Positions 18,644-27,968 of a stretch of 64,000 bases of DNA are shown piece after piece. Below the pieces are notes generated by a model. The model made no database searches. It was not told the origin of the DNA and saw only the letters and a program-made list of their open reading frames with translations. The stretch comes from Ornithinimicrobium tianjinense. GTDB lineage: Bacteria; Actinomycetota; Actinomycetes; Actinomycetales; Dermatophilaceae. A program made the position numbers and the translations under genes. The DNA lies in contig NZ_BMEM01000001.1 in NCBI RefSeq assembly GCF_014636495.1, forward strand, positions 62,001-126,000, written 5' to 3'. Each line of letters starts with the position of its first letter. Within the stretch, counting starts at the first letter, position 1.

Positions 18644-20035
18644 TCACATCCCGGGCACGCGGCCGTACCAGATCTCCGTGGTCACCGGGTCGCCGAAACG
18701 GACCCCGGCGCTGGGGTTGAGCGCCTCGTAGGTCTTGCCGTCACCGGCGTAGATGCCCACGTGGTAGAAGTTGTCGTAGAAGATCAGGTCGCCCGGCTGG
18801 GGGTCGGTGACCCGCGTCACCATCGCCTTCTGGTCGCGCACCGTCCGGGGGATCGTGATGCCGTTCTGCTTGTAGACCCACCAGGTGTAGGACGAGCAGT
18901 CGAAGGCCTCGGGCGGCGTGCCGTACAGGACGTAGGGGTAGCCGACGTAGGACGCCGCCGTGGCCAGGATCGCCTGGCGGAGCGCGGTCGTGTCCTCCGT
19001 GGGCGGGGGCGGGACGACGGGGTTCGGGTCGCTCGGCGGCGTGAGCGCTGGCGCCTGGTCGGAGAGCACCGTCGGCGACATCCACTGGCTGGAGGAGATG
19101 CGCAGCCAGCCGTTGGTGCTGATGGTGCCGGACACCTGGGCGCCGAGCGTCTTGGTGCCGGACACGGCATACGACGTCGACGGACCGGAGCGCACGTTGG
19201 CGACGGCGACGTCGACCCACCGGGTCACGGTCTCAGGTGCCGGCGCCGGGGCCGGGGTGCCGCCCGGGTCCTGGGACGTCAGCACGCCGGGTGACATGAA
19301 CTGCCGGTCGGCGATCTTGAGCCAGCCGTTGGAGGTGAGCTGGCCGGTGACCTTCGCCCCTGCCTGACGGGAGCCGACGATCGCGTAGGTGGTCGACGGA
19401 CCCGACCGGACATTGGCGTTGACCGTCACCCAGCGGGTCACGCTCTCCGCGGTCTCGCCGCCACCGCCGGGGGCGTCCGAGGTGAGGATGGTGCCGCTCA
19501 TGTAGCGGCCGTCGCCCATCTTCAGCCAGCCGTTGACCCACGTGCCGCGGACCTGGGTGCCGCCGGTCAGGGTGCCGACGATCCGGTGCTCCAGACCTGG
19601 GCCGGAGCGCACGTTGCCCACGGAGGCGGTGACGTACTGGGTGACCGTGCCCGTCGAGGGGGTGGTGAGCACGGACGGCGCCATGAACTGCCGGTCGGAG
19701 ATCTTGAGCCACCCGTTGGAGGTCACGGTCCCCTGGACCGTGGTCCCCTGCGTCTTGGTCCCGACGACGGAGTATGCCGTGGACGGCCCGGAGCGCACGT
19801 TGGCGACCGCGACGGAGACGACGCGCGTGACGCTGGTCTCGACGGTCGGCAGCACCGGGGTGGCCGGCAGCGCCGGCGTGGCCGGCAGGGCGGAGCCATG
19901 ACCGAGCGGGGTGCGTGGCAGCGGGGCCTGAGGTGCCGGCGCGGCGTGGGCGGTCGGGGCGAGGACGATCACCGGGGCGGCCGCGGCGGCGGTCGCCACG
20001 AGGTGCTTGGTGATGCGGCGCGTACGTGTGGGCAT
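18644..20035 (-). CDS. Secreted NlpC/P60 peptidoglycan hydrolase with four SH3b repeats
   Basis: 463 residues. Tat/Sec-like signal peptide (TRTRR, then a hydrophobic stretch to AHA at about 31). Four bacterial SH3 domains follow, each with the core NVRSGP or NANVRSGP and GWLKI/GWLRI (starting at about 75, 140, 205 and 280), then a Pro-rich linker and a C-terminal NlpC/P60 domain (about 345-463) with catalytic Cys in FDCSSYTWW and His in YHVGIYAG. It should cleave peptide stems in the wall, targeted by the SH3b array. ATG at 20035 is preferred over the in-frame ATG at 20050, because GGAG lies 9 bases before the former. Upstream lies a CRP/GlxR-like site. Confidence 0.9.
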   Translation of the reverse strand: MPTRTRRITKHLVATAAAAAPVIVLAPTAHAAPAPQAPLPRTPLGHGSALPATPALPATPVLPTVETSVTRVVSVAVANVRSGPSTAYSVVGTKTQGTTVQGTVTSNGWLKISDRQFMAPSVLTTPSTGTVTQYVTASVGNVRSGPGLEHRIVGTLTGGTQVRGTWVNGWLKMGDGRYMSGTILTSDAPGGGGETAESVTRWVTVNANVRSGPSTTYAIVGSRQAGAKVTGQLTSNGWLKIADRQFMSPGVLTSQDPGGTPAPAPAPETVTRWVDVAVANVRSGPSTSYAVSGTKTLGAQVSGTISTNGWLRISSSQWMSPTVLSDQAPALTPPSDPNPVVPPPPTEDTTALRQAILATAASYVGYPYVLYGTPPEAFDCSSYTWWVYKQNGITIPRTVRDQKAMVTRVTDPQPGDLIFYDNFYHVGIYAGDGKTYEALNPSAGVRFGDPVTTEIWYGRVPGM

Positions 20036-20351
20036 GGGAGCGAGCTCCATCGATCACGATCAGGATGGGACATGCCCGGAGGGGGCCGGGCAAGAGCAGT
20101 GAACCCCCGTTCCGACGGGCGCGCAACCCCCGCTGACCTGCGAGAGTGTGGTTTTGCCGGGAACTACAACTCTGTAAGTATGTGATCTTCATCACGTCGC
20201 GGGGGGCAATGCGCAGGTCAGCCCGGATATCACATCGGTGTCATTTGGGCGGGAGCAGAATCTTGCGAAATCACAGGCGTTTTCTCAGGCCACACGCGCA
20301 CCGTGCCGGGAGGTGCGGACGTTGGCTCGCGTGACCGGTGGGAACGTGCGG
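20036..20351. other. Regulatory region upstream of the NlpC/P60 gene
   Basis: No gene seen. On the minus strand a leader of about 130-150 bases precedes the wall hydrolase, with a perfect hairpin GCCCGG / CCGGGC (20074-20091) close to the start codon and a second GC hairpin near 20104-20120. A CRP-like site lies at 20181-20196. I looked for the conserved blocks of the c-di-AMP (ydaO) riboswitch often found before actinobacterial wall hydrolases and did not find a convincing match. Confidence 0.5.
20181..20196. promoter_or_regulatory. CRP/GlxR-type binding site
   Basis: TGTGATCTTCATCACG matches the CRP-family consensus TGTGA-N6-TCACA at nine of ten defined positions. It lies about 145 bases before the NlpC/P60 start. 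CRP/GlxR control of resuscitation-promoting and wall-hydrolase genes is known in mycobacteria and corynebacteria; binding here is inferred. Confidence 0.55.
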
Positions 20352-20382
20352 GAGGCCCCGCCGACGGGGTCGGCGGGGCCTC
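20352..20382 (-). terminator. Terminator after the low-complexity protein gene
   Basis: 13-base inverted repeat GAGGCCCCGCCGA / TCGGCGGGGCCTC with a 5-base loop, 20 bases past the stop of the minus-strand gene at 20402. Confidence 0.8.
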
Positions 20383-20401
20383 TTCGCGGGACGGGACCGG
20401 G

Positions 20402-21583
20402 TCAGCGGCGACGGCGGTCCCAGTGGGCGAAGCCGGCGTTGCGGGCCGCGTCCTCGCTCTCGAACCACACCTCGGCGCGCACAGCGTCATACGAGGGCGA
20501 GTCCGGGGTGTGGAAGAGCATCGACCCGGCGTTGCCCTTGACCTGCCACCCCGCCGGACCCGTGCCGTCCTCGAGGGGCTCCGCCGAGCCGGCGCCGAAG
20601 GAGCTCTCGACGAAGCCGGTCGTGGTGGCCGGCTCCTGGGCGGACAGGAGCTCGTCCTGGGTGTAGGTCGGCGACGCCGTCGTCTGCTCGGTGTCGGTCG
20701 GCGTGGCGAGGGGCTCCTCGACCGCCACGGCCTCGCCGGCCTCGACCCGATAGGTGGCGTCGTCACCGACGGGATACTCGGGCGCGGAGTCCGCGGCGTC
20801 GGCCTGCTCCACGACCGCGTCGGCGGTCAGCGGCTCCGTGCTCGCGCCCGCGTCGATGTCCTGGTCGGTCAGCGGGTGGACGTCGGCGACCTCCTCCGCG
20901 GCACCCTCGGTCACCGTGGGGCGGGACGTCTCGTCGACGTAGGTGGTGTCGGGCTCGTGCGCACCGGCGTCCGGCGCATAGCCCGTCTCCTCCGCCGTGG
21001 GGGCCGTGGCGCCGGCCGCCGCACCCGCCACTCCCGCCGCTCCTGCGGCGCCGAGCGCGCCGATCTCGGCGGAACGGCTGATGCGCTCCTGGCGGTCGGC
21101 CTCGGGCTCGTCGTAGGCGGGGGCCTCGGCGACCGGCTCGTCGTAGGTCGGCTCGTCGTCGGCGGGGAGCGGGGTGTCCCGGAACTCGGGCTCGGCGTAG
21201 GTGGTCTCGTCGTCGGCGGGGAGCGGGGTGTCCCGGAACTCGGGCTCGTCGTAGGTGGTCTCGGCGACCGGCTCGTCGTAGACGGGGGTCTCGGCGACCG
21301 GCTCGTCGTAGACCGGCTCGGCGACCGGTGCCTCGGCATACGTGCCGGCGGGGGTCTGGTCGACCGCAGCCTGGTCGAAGACCTCGCGGTCCGGGCGGGA
21401 CGTCTCGACCGGGGCGACCGGTGCGGCGTCGGTGTCCGCGAGGCCGTCACGGTCCCGGTCGACGTCGGTCACGGCGCGGTCGTCGCCGTTGTCCTTGCCG
21501 GGCGAGCGGAGCAGCATGAACACCGCTGCGCCGATGAGCAGGAGCAGCAGGATGATCATGATCCACTTGGTGGTGTCGTTCAT
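20402..21583 (-). CDS. Membrane-anchored low-complexity protein with small C-terminal sunset-like domain
   Basis: 393 residues. One N-terminal membrane helix (about 7-25, IIMIILLLLLIGAAVFML) with a short N-out/N-in tail, then about 300 residues of acidic, repetitive sequence. Repeats include YDEPVAE-type heptads (at least seven) and two near-identical copies of EPEFRDTPLPADDE. An Ala/Gly patch sits near 170-190. The last 50 residues are a compact conserved module (GWQVKGN, SMLFHTPDSPSY, AEVWFES, ARNAGFAHW) like the small domain annotated as 'sunset' in actinobacterial proteins. Function unknown; the long disordered acidic region could be a spacer or protein-binding scaffold. It lies divergent from dedA. 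Confidence 0.75.
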   Translation of the reverse strand: MNDTTKWIMIILLLLLIGAAVFMLLRSPGKDNGDDRAVTDVDRDRDGLADTDAAPVAPVETSRPDREVFDQAAVDQTPAGTYAEAPVAEPVYDEPVAETPVYDEPVAETTYDEPEFRDTPLPADDETTYAEPEFRDTPLPADDEPTYDEPVAEAPAYDEPEADRQERISRSAEIGALGAAGAAGVAGAAAGATAPTAEETGYAPDAGAHEPDTTYVDETSRPTVTEGAAEEVADVHPLTDQDIDAGASTEPLTADAVVEQADAADSAPEYPVGDDATYRVEAGEAVAVEEPLATPTDTEQTTASPTYTQDELLSAQEPATTTGFVESSFGAGSAEPLEDGTGPAGWQVKGNAGSMLFHTPDSPSYDAVRAEVWFESEDAARNAGFAHWDRRRR

Positions 21584-21750
21584 GAGGCGTTCCTCCTAGT
21601 GGCGACCGGGCAGGCCGCGTCCGAGGCACCCGCAGATGTTGCGGCGCTCCTCCCACCGTAGTGCGAGATCGCAGGTCGGGCCACGGATTCGGGCCCGGCG
21701 CGCGTCGGATGGGACAATCGGGCGACCGCATCGATGAGGAGAACCTTCGC

Positions 21751-22401
21751 GTGAGCACGCAGACCGACCTGACCGGGGTGGCCGGGTGGGCCGTCGACCT
21801 GATGGAGCGACTGGGGGGCCCGGGCGCGGCCCTGGCCATCGCCTCGGAGAACCTCTTCCCCCCGATCCCGAGCGAGATCATCCTGCCCCTGGCCGGCTTC
21901 ACCGCCAGCCAGGGCACCTTCACGCTGGCGGGTGCCATCGCCTGGACCACCGCGGGCTCGGTGGTCGGCGCGCTCCTTCTCTACACCCTCGGCGCGTTGC
22001 TCGGCCGCACCCGCTTCCGGGCGCTGTGGGCCAGGTTGCCGCTCGTCGACCTCGCCGACCTGGACCGCACCGAGGCATGGTTCGACCGGCACGGACGCAA
22101 GGCGATCTTCTTCGGCCGGATGATCCCGATCTTCCGCAGCCTCATCTCCATCCCCGCCGGTATCGAGCGGATGTCGGTCGTGGTCTTCACGCTGCTCACC
22201 CTGGCTGGCAGCCTGCTGTGGAACTCCGTCTTCGTCATCGCCGGCTACCAGCTCGGCGAGAACTGGCACCGCGTCGAGCCCTACGCCGACACCTTCCAGA
22301 AGGTGGTCATCGGCGTGGTCGCGGTGGCGATGCTGTGGTTCGTCGTCCAGCGGGTGCGCCGCAACCGCGCCCGGGCGCGCGCCTCCACCCCGTCGGTATG
22401 A
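21751..22401 (+). CDS. DedA-family membrane protein
   Basis: 216 residues. DedA/SNARE-associated fold: ENLFPPIPSEIILPLAGF (about 30, the conserved re-entrant segment with Glu) and FFGRMIPIFRSLISIPAG (about 125, the conserved Arg-Pro motif), plus four to five hydrophobic segments. DedA proteins act in envelope homeostasis, some as undecaprenyl-phosphate or phospholipid flippases. GTG at 21751 has GAGGAGAA upstream; the frame is open further upstream but lacks family sequence. Stop overlaps the next start (ATGA). Confidence 0.88.
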   Translation: MSTQTDLTGVAGWAVDLMERLGGPGAALAIASENLFPPIPSEIILPLAGFTASQGTFTLAGAIAWTTAGSVVGALLLYTLGALLGRTRFRALWARLPLVDLADLDRTEAWFDRHGRKAIFFGRMIPIFRSLISIPAGIERMSVVVFTLLTLAGSLLWNSVFVIAGYQLGENWHRVEPYADTFQKVVIGVVAVAMLWFVVQRVRRNRARARASTPSV

Positions 22402-23021
22402 CGTCGCGCCCCGCGGTCGGGGTCGGCCCGTGGCCGGGGGAGTGGCCGACGGACGCGAGCGGGGAGCTGCCCGCGCACCTGGACCCGGAGCTGCTCCGCG
22501 AGGGTGATGCCCGCAACGTCGTCGACGGCTACCGCTACTGGCGCCACGAGGCGATCGTCGCGGACCTCGACACCCGACGGCACGGCTTCCACGTGGCGGT
22601 CGAGAACTGGGAGCACGACTTCAACATCGGTTCGGTCATCCGCACGGCCAACGCCTTCAACGCCGCCGCCTTCCACATCGTCGGACGGCGGCGCTGGAAC
22701 CGTCGGGGCGCGATGGTCACCGACCGCTACCAGCACGAGCACCACCACCCGGACGTCGCGAGCCTGGCGGCCTGGGCCGCAGCCCGGGGCCTGCCGCTCC
22801 TCGGCGTCGACAACGTCCCCGGGTCCCGCCCGCTGGAGGGGTATGCCGTGCCGCGCCACTGCATACTCCTCCTCGGTCAGGAGGGTCCGGGGCTGAGCGA
22901 GGAGGCGCTGGCGGCCTGCCAGGAGGTGCTGGCGATCACCCAGCACGGCTCCACGCGCTCGATCAACGCAGGCGCGGCGGCGGCGATCGTCATGTACCAC
23001 TGGGCCCTGCAGCACGCGTGA
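22398..23021 (+). CDS. SpoU/TrmH-family RNA 2'-O-methyltransferase
   Basis: 207 residues. SPOUT knot motifs: NIGSVIRTANAF (motif 1, Arg, about 76), LLLGQEGPGLSEEAL (motif 2, about 155) and GSTRSINAGAAAAIVMYHW (motif 3, about 178), which form the SAM-binding knot. Probably methylates tRNA or rRNA ribose. ATG at 22398 overlaps the dedA stop. TrmH itself (Gm18 of tRNA) is the closest role, but the target cannot be fixed from sequence. Confidence 0.85.
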   Translation: MTSRPAVGVGPWPGEWPTDASGELPAHLDPELLREGDARNVVDGYRYWRHEAIVADLDTRRHGFHVAVENWEHDFNIGSVIRTANAFNAAAFHIVGRRRWNRRGAMVTDRYQHEHHHPDVASLAAWAAARGLPLLGVDNVPGSRPLEGYAVPRHCILLLGQEGPGLSEEALAACQEVLAITQHGSTRSINAGAAAAIVMYHWALQHA

Positions 23022-23079
23022 CGGCGCTGTGGAAGCATGGGGGTCAGCCCCGCGCCGACGCCGTCCGAGGAGGACTCAC

Positions 23080-24108
23080 ATGCCCATCGCCACCCCCGAG
23101 GTCTATGCCGACATGATCGACCGGGCCAAGGCAGGAAACTTCGCCTACCCGGCCATCAACGTCTCCTCCAGCCAGACCCTCAACGCCGCCATCAAGGGCT
23201 TCGCGGACGCGGGCTCGGACGGCATCATCCAGGTCTCGACCGGTGGGGCGGAGTACTTCTCCGGCCAGGGGGTCAAGGACATGGTCACCGGGTCGCTGGC
23301 CTTCAGCGCCTTCGCCCACGAGGTCGCCAAGAAGTACGACGTCAACATCGCCCTCCACACCGACCACTGCCCCAAGGACAAGCTCGACGGCTTCGTCCGG
23401 CCGCTGCTCGCCGCCTCCATCGAGCGGGTGAAGCAGGGCGGTCTGCCCTACTTCCAGTCGCACATGTGGGACGGCTCGGCCGTGGCGCTGGAGGAGAACC
23501 TCGTCATCGCCGAGGAGCTGCTCGAGCTCTCGGCCCAGGCGCGGACGATCCTCGAGGTCGAGATCGGCGTCGTCGGCGGCGAGGAGGACGGTGTCGCCAA
23601 CGAGATCAACGAGCAGCTCTACACCACGCCGGAGGACGCGATCGCGACGGTCAAGGCCCTCGGCGCCGGCGAGCGGGGTCGCTACCTCACCGCGCTGACG
23701 TTCGGCAACGTGCACGGCGTCTACAAGCCGGGCAACGTCAAGCTGCGTCCGGAGATCCTGCAGACCGCGCAGTCCGCCGCGGCCAAGGAGCTGGGCCTCG
23801 CCGAGGACGCTCGCCCCTTCGACCTGGTCTTCCACGGCGGCTCCGGATCCTCGGCGCAGGAGATCTCCGACGCGGTCGACTACGGCGTGGTGAAGATGAA
23901 CATCGACACCGACACGCAGTACGCCTTCACGCGGCCGGTCGCCGCCTTCATGTTCGGCAACTACGACGGCGTCCTCAAGGTCGACGGCGAGGTCGGCGAC
24001 AAGAAGATGTACGACCCGCGCGCCTGGGGCAAGCAGGCGGAGGCCGGCATGGCCGCGCGCGTCGTCGAGGCGTGCGAGCACCTGCGCTCGGCGGGCACGC
24101 ACGCGTGA
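23080..24108 (+). CDS. fbaA: Class II fructose-bisphosphate aldolase
   Basis: 342 residues. Zinc-dependent class II aldolase: HTDHCPKDK (zinc His and catalytic Asp, about 92), LEVEIGVVGGEEDG, FGNVHGVYKPGNV (zinc His, about 210), FHGGSGSS (phosphate/zinc, about 250) and KMNIDTDTQ. Cleaves fructose 1,6-bisphosphate to DHAP and glyceraldehyde 3-phosphate in glycolysis, and the reverse. ATG at 23080 with GAGGAGGA upstream. The DUF3151 gene follows with a 4-base overlap, the usual actinobacterial arrangement. Confidence 0.96.
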   Translation: MPIATPEVYADMIDRAKAGNFAYPAINVSSSQTLNAAIKGFADAGSDGIIQVSTGGAEYFSGQGVKDMVTGSLAFSAFAHEVAKKYDVNIALHTDHCPKDKLDGFVRPLLAASIERVKQGGLPYFQSHMWDGSAVALEENLVIAEELLELSAQARTILEVEIGVVGGEEDGVANEINEQLYTTPEDAIATVKALGAGERGRYLTALTFGNVHGVYKPGNVKLRPEILQTAQSAAAKELGLAEDARPFDLVFHGGSGSSAQEISDAVDYGVVKMNIDTDTQYAFTRPVAAFMFGNYDGVLKVDGEVGDKKMYDPRAWGKQAEAGMAARVVEACEHLRSAGTHA

Positions 24109-24506
24109 GCGGACCCGACCTGCTGGGCGTCCCGCCCACGCATCTGCCGGACGACCCCGCCGCCGCGCGGGGCGACGCGGACCCGCGCGAGGTCGCTGCG
24201 GCATACCCGGCCTCGAGCCTGGCCTGGGCCAGGCTGGCCGAGGAGGCGCTGGGGCGGGACGACGCCGTGGGTGCGTACGCCTTCGCGCGCACCGGCTACC
24301 ACCGCGGCCTGGACGCGCTGCGGCGCGCCGGGTGGCGGGGTCAGGGGCCGGTCCCGTGGGAGCACGAGCCCAACCGCGGATTCCTGCGCGCGCTCGCGGC
24401 GCTCGCGAGGGCGGCCGGCCGGATCGGCGAGACCGACGAGCAGGTGCGGTGCACCGAGTTCCTCCGGGCCTCGTCCGCGGAGGCCGCCCGCGAGCTCGGG
24501 CTGTAG
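24105..24506 (+). CDS. DUF3151 family protein
   Basis: 133 residues, no signal or membrane segment. Family hallmarks are LAEEALGRDDAVGAYAFARTGYHRGLDALRR-type helical repeats (TPR-like in look) and WEHEPNRGFLRAL. GTG at 24105 overlaps the fbaA stop (GTGA). DUF3151 proteins regularly follow fba in actinobacteria; function is not known. A terminator follows. Confidence 0.85.
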   Translation: MSGPDLLGVPPTHLPDDPAAARGDADPREVAAAYPASSLAWARLAEEALGRDDAVGAYAFARTGYHRGLDALRRAGWRGQGPVPWEHEPNRGFLRALAALARAAGRIGETDEQVRCTEFLRASSAEAARELGL

Positions 24507-24521
24507 ACAGGACCCCTAGCG

Positions 24522-24559
24522 TGGCGGGGGCCGGGTCGCTCGACCCGGCGCCCGCCACG
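24522..24559 (+). terminator. Terminator after fbaA-DUF3151
   Basis: Long inverted repeat: GTGGCGGG / CCCGCCAC and, inside it, CCGGGTCG / CGACCCGG around a CT loop, followed by CCCCCTTGT. Ends the fba unit 16 bases after the stop. Confidence 0.8.
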
Positions 24560-24630
24560 CCCCCTTGTGGTCAGACGGCTCGCGTCCCCTGACGTCTCGT
24601 CCGACCTGGCTATGTAATCAGAGGACCGTC

Positions 24631-24660
24631 GTGCCAGGTGGCCCAAGTGTGCCAGTGGCC
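24631..24660 (+). promoter_or_regulatory. Direct repeat GTGCCAG(G)TGGCC, operator candidate
   Basis: GTGCCAGGTGGCC at 24631-24643 and GTGCCAGTGGCC at 24649-24660, 18 bases apart, just before the regulator start at 24675 and after a TATGTAAT sequence. Could be an autoregulatory site; no binding data can be inferred from sequence alone. Confidence 0.4.
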
Positions 24661-24674
24661 TTAACCTGCCATAC

Positions 24675-25664
24675 GTGAAGTCTCAACCACGACGTCTCGC
24701 CCTCGAGCCGGAGGTGGAGCACTTCTACCGCCACCTCCTCCGCTCCGCGCCGGGCACCCTCGAGGAGCACGCCGACCGGCTCGGCTGGCCGCTGCACCGC
24801 GCCCTGGTGTCGCTCCGGCACCTGGAGGCCCTCCAGCTCGCCGCCCGGGGAACCGAGGGCCAGGTGCGTGTCGACGACCCGCGGTCCACGGTCGGGCGTC
24901 TGCTGGACCAGGAGGAGGCCCGGCTGGACGCCCGGCGCGACGAGCTGCTGGGTCTGCGGGCCTCCCTCGAGAGCTTCGAGTTCGACTACCGACGGGGCCT
25001 GCAGCTCTCCGGGCCGCGGCTGCCGGCCTTCGAGGAGGTGGCCCCCAGCCAGGCACCGGCCGTCGTCGACCACCTGGTCCGCACCTCGCGCGGTGACCTC
25101 CTGCAGGTCGCGAGCGGGGTCGACACCGGACCCGGTCACGACGAGGCCGTGCGCCGGCAGTTCGAGGAGGTCGTCGCCTCCGGCCGCGTCGTCCGCAGCA
25201 TCTTCCCGCTCTCGATCCTCGCCGATCCCCACTGGCACCTCTTCGCCGAGGCCCGCGCGTCCGCGGGCGAGCAGCAGCGCTACCTGCCCGACGACGCGAT
25301 CCGGTCCGAGTTCGCGGTCTTCGGCCGGGGCGGCGTGCTGCTCGCCGAGGGCGGTGGCGAGGAGGGCGACTTCCTGCTGCTCCGACCGGCGGCGGTGGTG
25401 GACGTCTTCGTGAGCCTCTTCGAGGAGCTGTGGCGTCGCGCGGAGCCGATGTTCGGTCAGGACGCCTCGGCCCGCGACGTCAAGCTGCTCGAGCTGCTCG
25501 CCCTGGGCTTCAAGGACGAGGCGCTGGCACGCCAGCTCGGGCTGAGCCTGCGCACCGTCCGTCGCCGGATCGCGGCCCTCATGGACGAGCACGGCGTCGA
25601 CACGCGGTTCCAGCTGGGGATGGCGATCGCCGGGCGCGGCCTGCTGGACGGCGACCGACGATAG
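24675..25664 (+). CDS. Two-HTH transcriptional regulator (TrmB-like N-terminus, LuxR-type C-terminus)
   Basis: 329 residues. N-terminal winged helix (about 10-75), a coiled-coil stretch (EEARLDARRDELLGLRASLESF, about 78-105), a central domain of about 150 residues with a PLD-like/TrmB sensor character, and a C-terminal LuxR-type HTH (about 265-320: DVKLLELLALGFKDEALARQLGLSLRTVRRR). No receiver domain, so it is not a standard response regulator. It ends 36 bases before purA on the same strand and may be co-transcribed with it. A protein of the same architecture stands beside purDC-purL at 37073-38113. Ligand unknown. Confidence 0.8.
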   Translation: MKSQPRRLALEPEVEHFYRHLLRSAPGTLEEHADRLGWPLHRALVSLRHLEALQLAARGTEGQVRVDDPRSTVGRLLDQEEARLDARRDELLGLRASLESFEFDYRRGLQLSGPRLPAFEEVAPSQAPAVVDHLVRTSRGDLLQVASGVDTGPGHDEAVRRQFEEVVASGRVVRSIFPLSILADPHWHLFAEARASAGEQQRYLPDDAIRSEFAVFGRGGVLLAEGGGEEGDFLLLRPAAVVDVFVSLFEELWRRAEPMFGQDASARDVKLLELLALGFKDEALARQLGLSLRTVRRRIAALMDEHGVDTRFQLGMAIAGRGLLDGDRR

Positions 25665-25700
25665 GATCAGGCTCCAGTCCACAACCCGAAAGGCGGGCAT

Positions 25701-26993
<1,293 letters not shown>

Positions 26994-26999
26994 CCTCCC

Positions 27000-27521
27000 G
27001 TGGGCACGGTCGACGTCACCGTCCGGGGCATCATCGCGGCGCCGCGCGCGCGGGTGGCGTCCTTCGCGGGCGACCCGAGCAACGCGCCCGCCTGGTACTC
27101 CAACATCCGCTCCGTGCGCTGGCACGGCGAGGACCGGTCGGTACGGGTGGGCGCCCTGCTGGACTTCGTCGCCCGCTTCCTCGGCCGCGAGCTCTCCTAC
27201 ACCTACGAGATCGTCGAGCTCGTCCCTGACCGGCGGCTCGTGATGCGGACGGCCTCCGGCCCGTTCCCGATGGAGACCACCTACGAGTGGTGGGACGAGG
27301 GCGAGGACACCGGTATGTCGTTGCGCAACCACGGCGCACCGCGCGGGTTCGCCTCGCTCGGCTCGGGCGCGATGTCGGTGGCGATGCGGCGTGCCATGAC
27401 GCAGGACCTCCGCCGCCTCGACGAGGTCCTGCGCGGGGAGACCGGCGCGGGCCTGAGGGACGCCCCTGCGGCGCGCGCGGCGTCCGCCGCCCGCTCGAGC
27501 CACCGCGGCACCTCACCGTAG
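27000..27521 (+). CDS. SRPBCC-family protein
   Basis: 173 residues, START-like fold: an N-terminal strand ending at a helix with SFAGDPSNAPAWYSNI, then GALLDFVARFLGRELSYTYEI and a C-terminal helix (RRAMTQDLRRLDEVLRGE). GTG at 27000, 6 bases after the purA stop. The last 20-25 residues (Ala/Arg-rich, RSSHRGTSP) are not typical of the family; they are read from the antisense of the decayed YdeI gene that overlaps convergently. The original stop may have been lost. Function unknown. Confidence 0.7.
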   Translation: MGTVDVTVRGIIAAPRARVASFAGDPSNAPAWYSNIRSVRWHGEDRSVRVGALLDFVARFLGRELSYTYEIVELVPDRRLVMRTASGPFPMETTYEWWDEGEDTGMSLRNHGAPRGFASLGSGAMSVAMRRAMTQDLRRLDEVLRGETGAGLRDAPAARAASAARSSHRGTSP

Positions 27522-27968
27522 CGCTGCGGTGGCACCAGCCGTCCGGCTGCCGAGTCGTCGACCAGCTGGCGCAGGCGTCGGTCGCGGGTCGACTGCTGCC
27601 TGGCGTCGACGAGCCACGCCGCCACCGCCCTGCGATAGCCCGGCGGTGCCTGCGCCCAGAACGCCGCAGCCGCCGGGTCGGCGGTGATCGCCGCCAGCTG
27701 CTCGTCGGTCGGTTCGGTGGGACGTTCGTAGGAGTAGGTGCCCGTGCGGTCCGGGTCCCGGGCCTCGAAGGCCGCCAGGCCTGCGGGACGCATGAGCCCG
27801 GCTGCCGCGGTCGGCGACATGCCTCTTGGACAGGCCCATCCACAGCTCGTCGGCGGTCGCGTGGTGCTCCTCCAGCCAGGCGCGGAAGTCCTCCGGCCCG
27901 TCGAAGTACACCGCGGGCCGCTCCGGCGTCCCACCCTCCCGCCAGCCCACGTCATACCCCCTCGCCAC
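27458..27968 (-). pseudogene. YdeI/OmpD-associated family protein, broken by internal deletion and frameshift
   Basis: The minus strand begins with a good YdeI N-terminus (VYFDGPEDFRAWLEE, TADELWMGL; GTG at 27968) but after about residue 50 the frame fails. The family's C-terminal part (GLMRPAGLAAFEAR, YSYERP, PPGYRRAVAAWL, DDSAAGRLVPPQR) continues in another minus frame down to about 27458. The roughly 50-60 residues that normally lie between (with the CGWIDG-like motif) are missing at about 27795-27840. So a deletion that is not a multiple of three has killed the gene. Its 3' end overlaps the SRPBCC gene, and its start overlaps the PNPOx-like gene's stop. Confidence 0.75.

Noticed and set aside
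20036-20180. c-di-AMP (ydaO) riboswitch before the NlpC/P60 gene
   Set aside because: Position is right but the conserved sequence blocks are not recognisable; only simple hairpins are seen.
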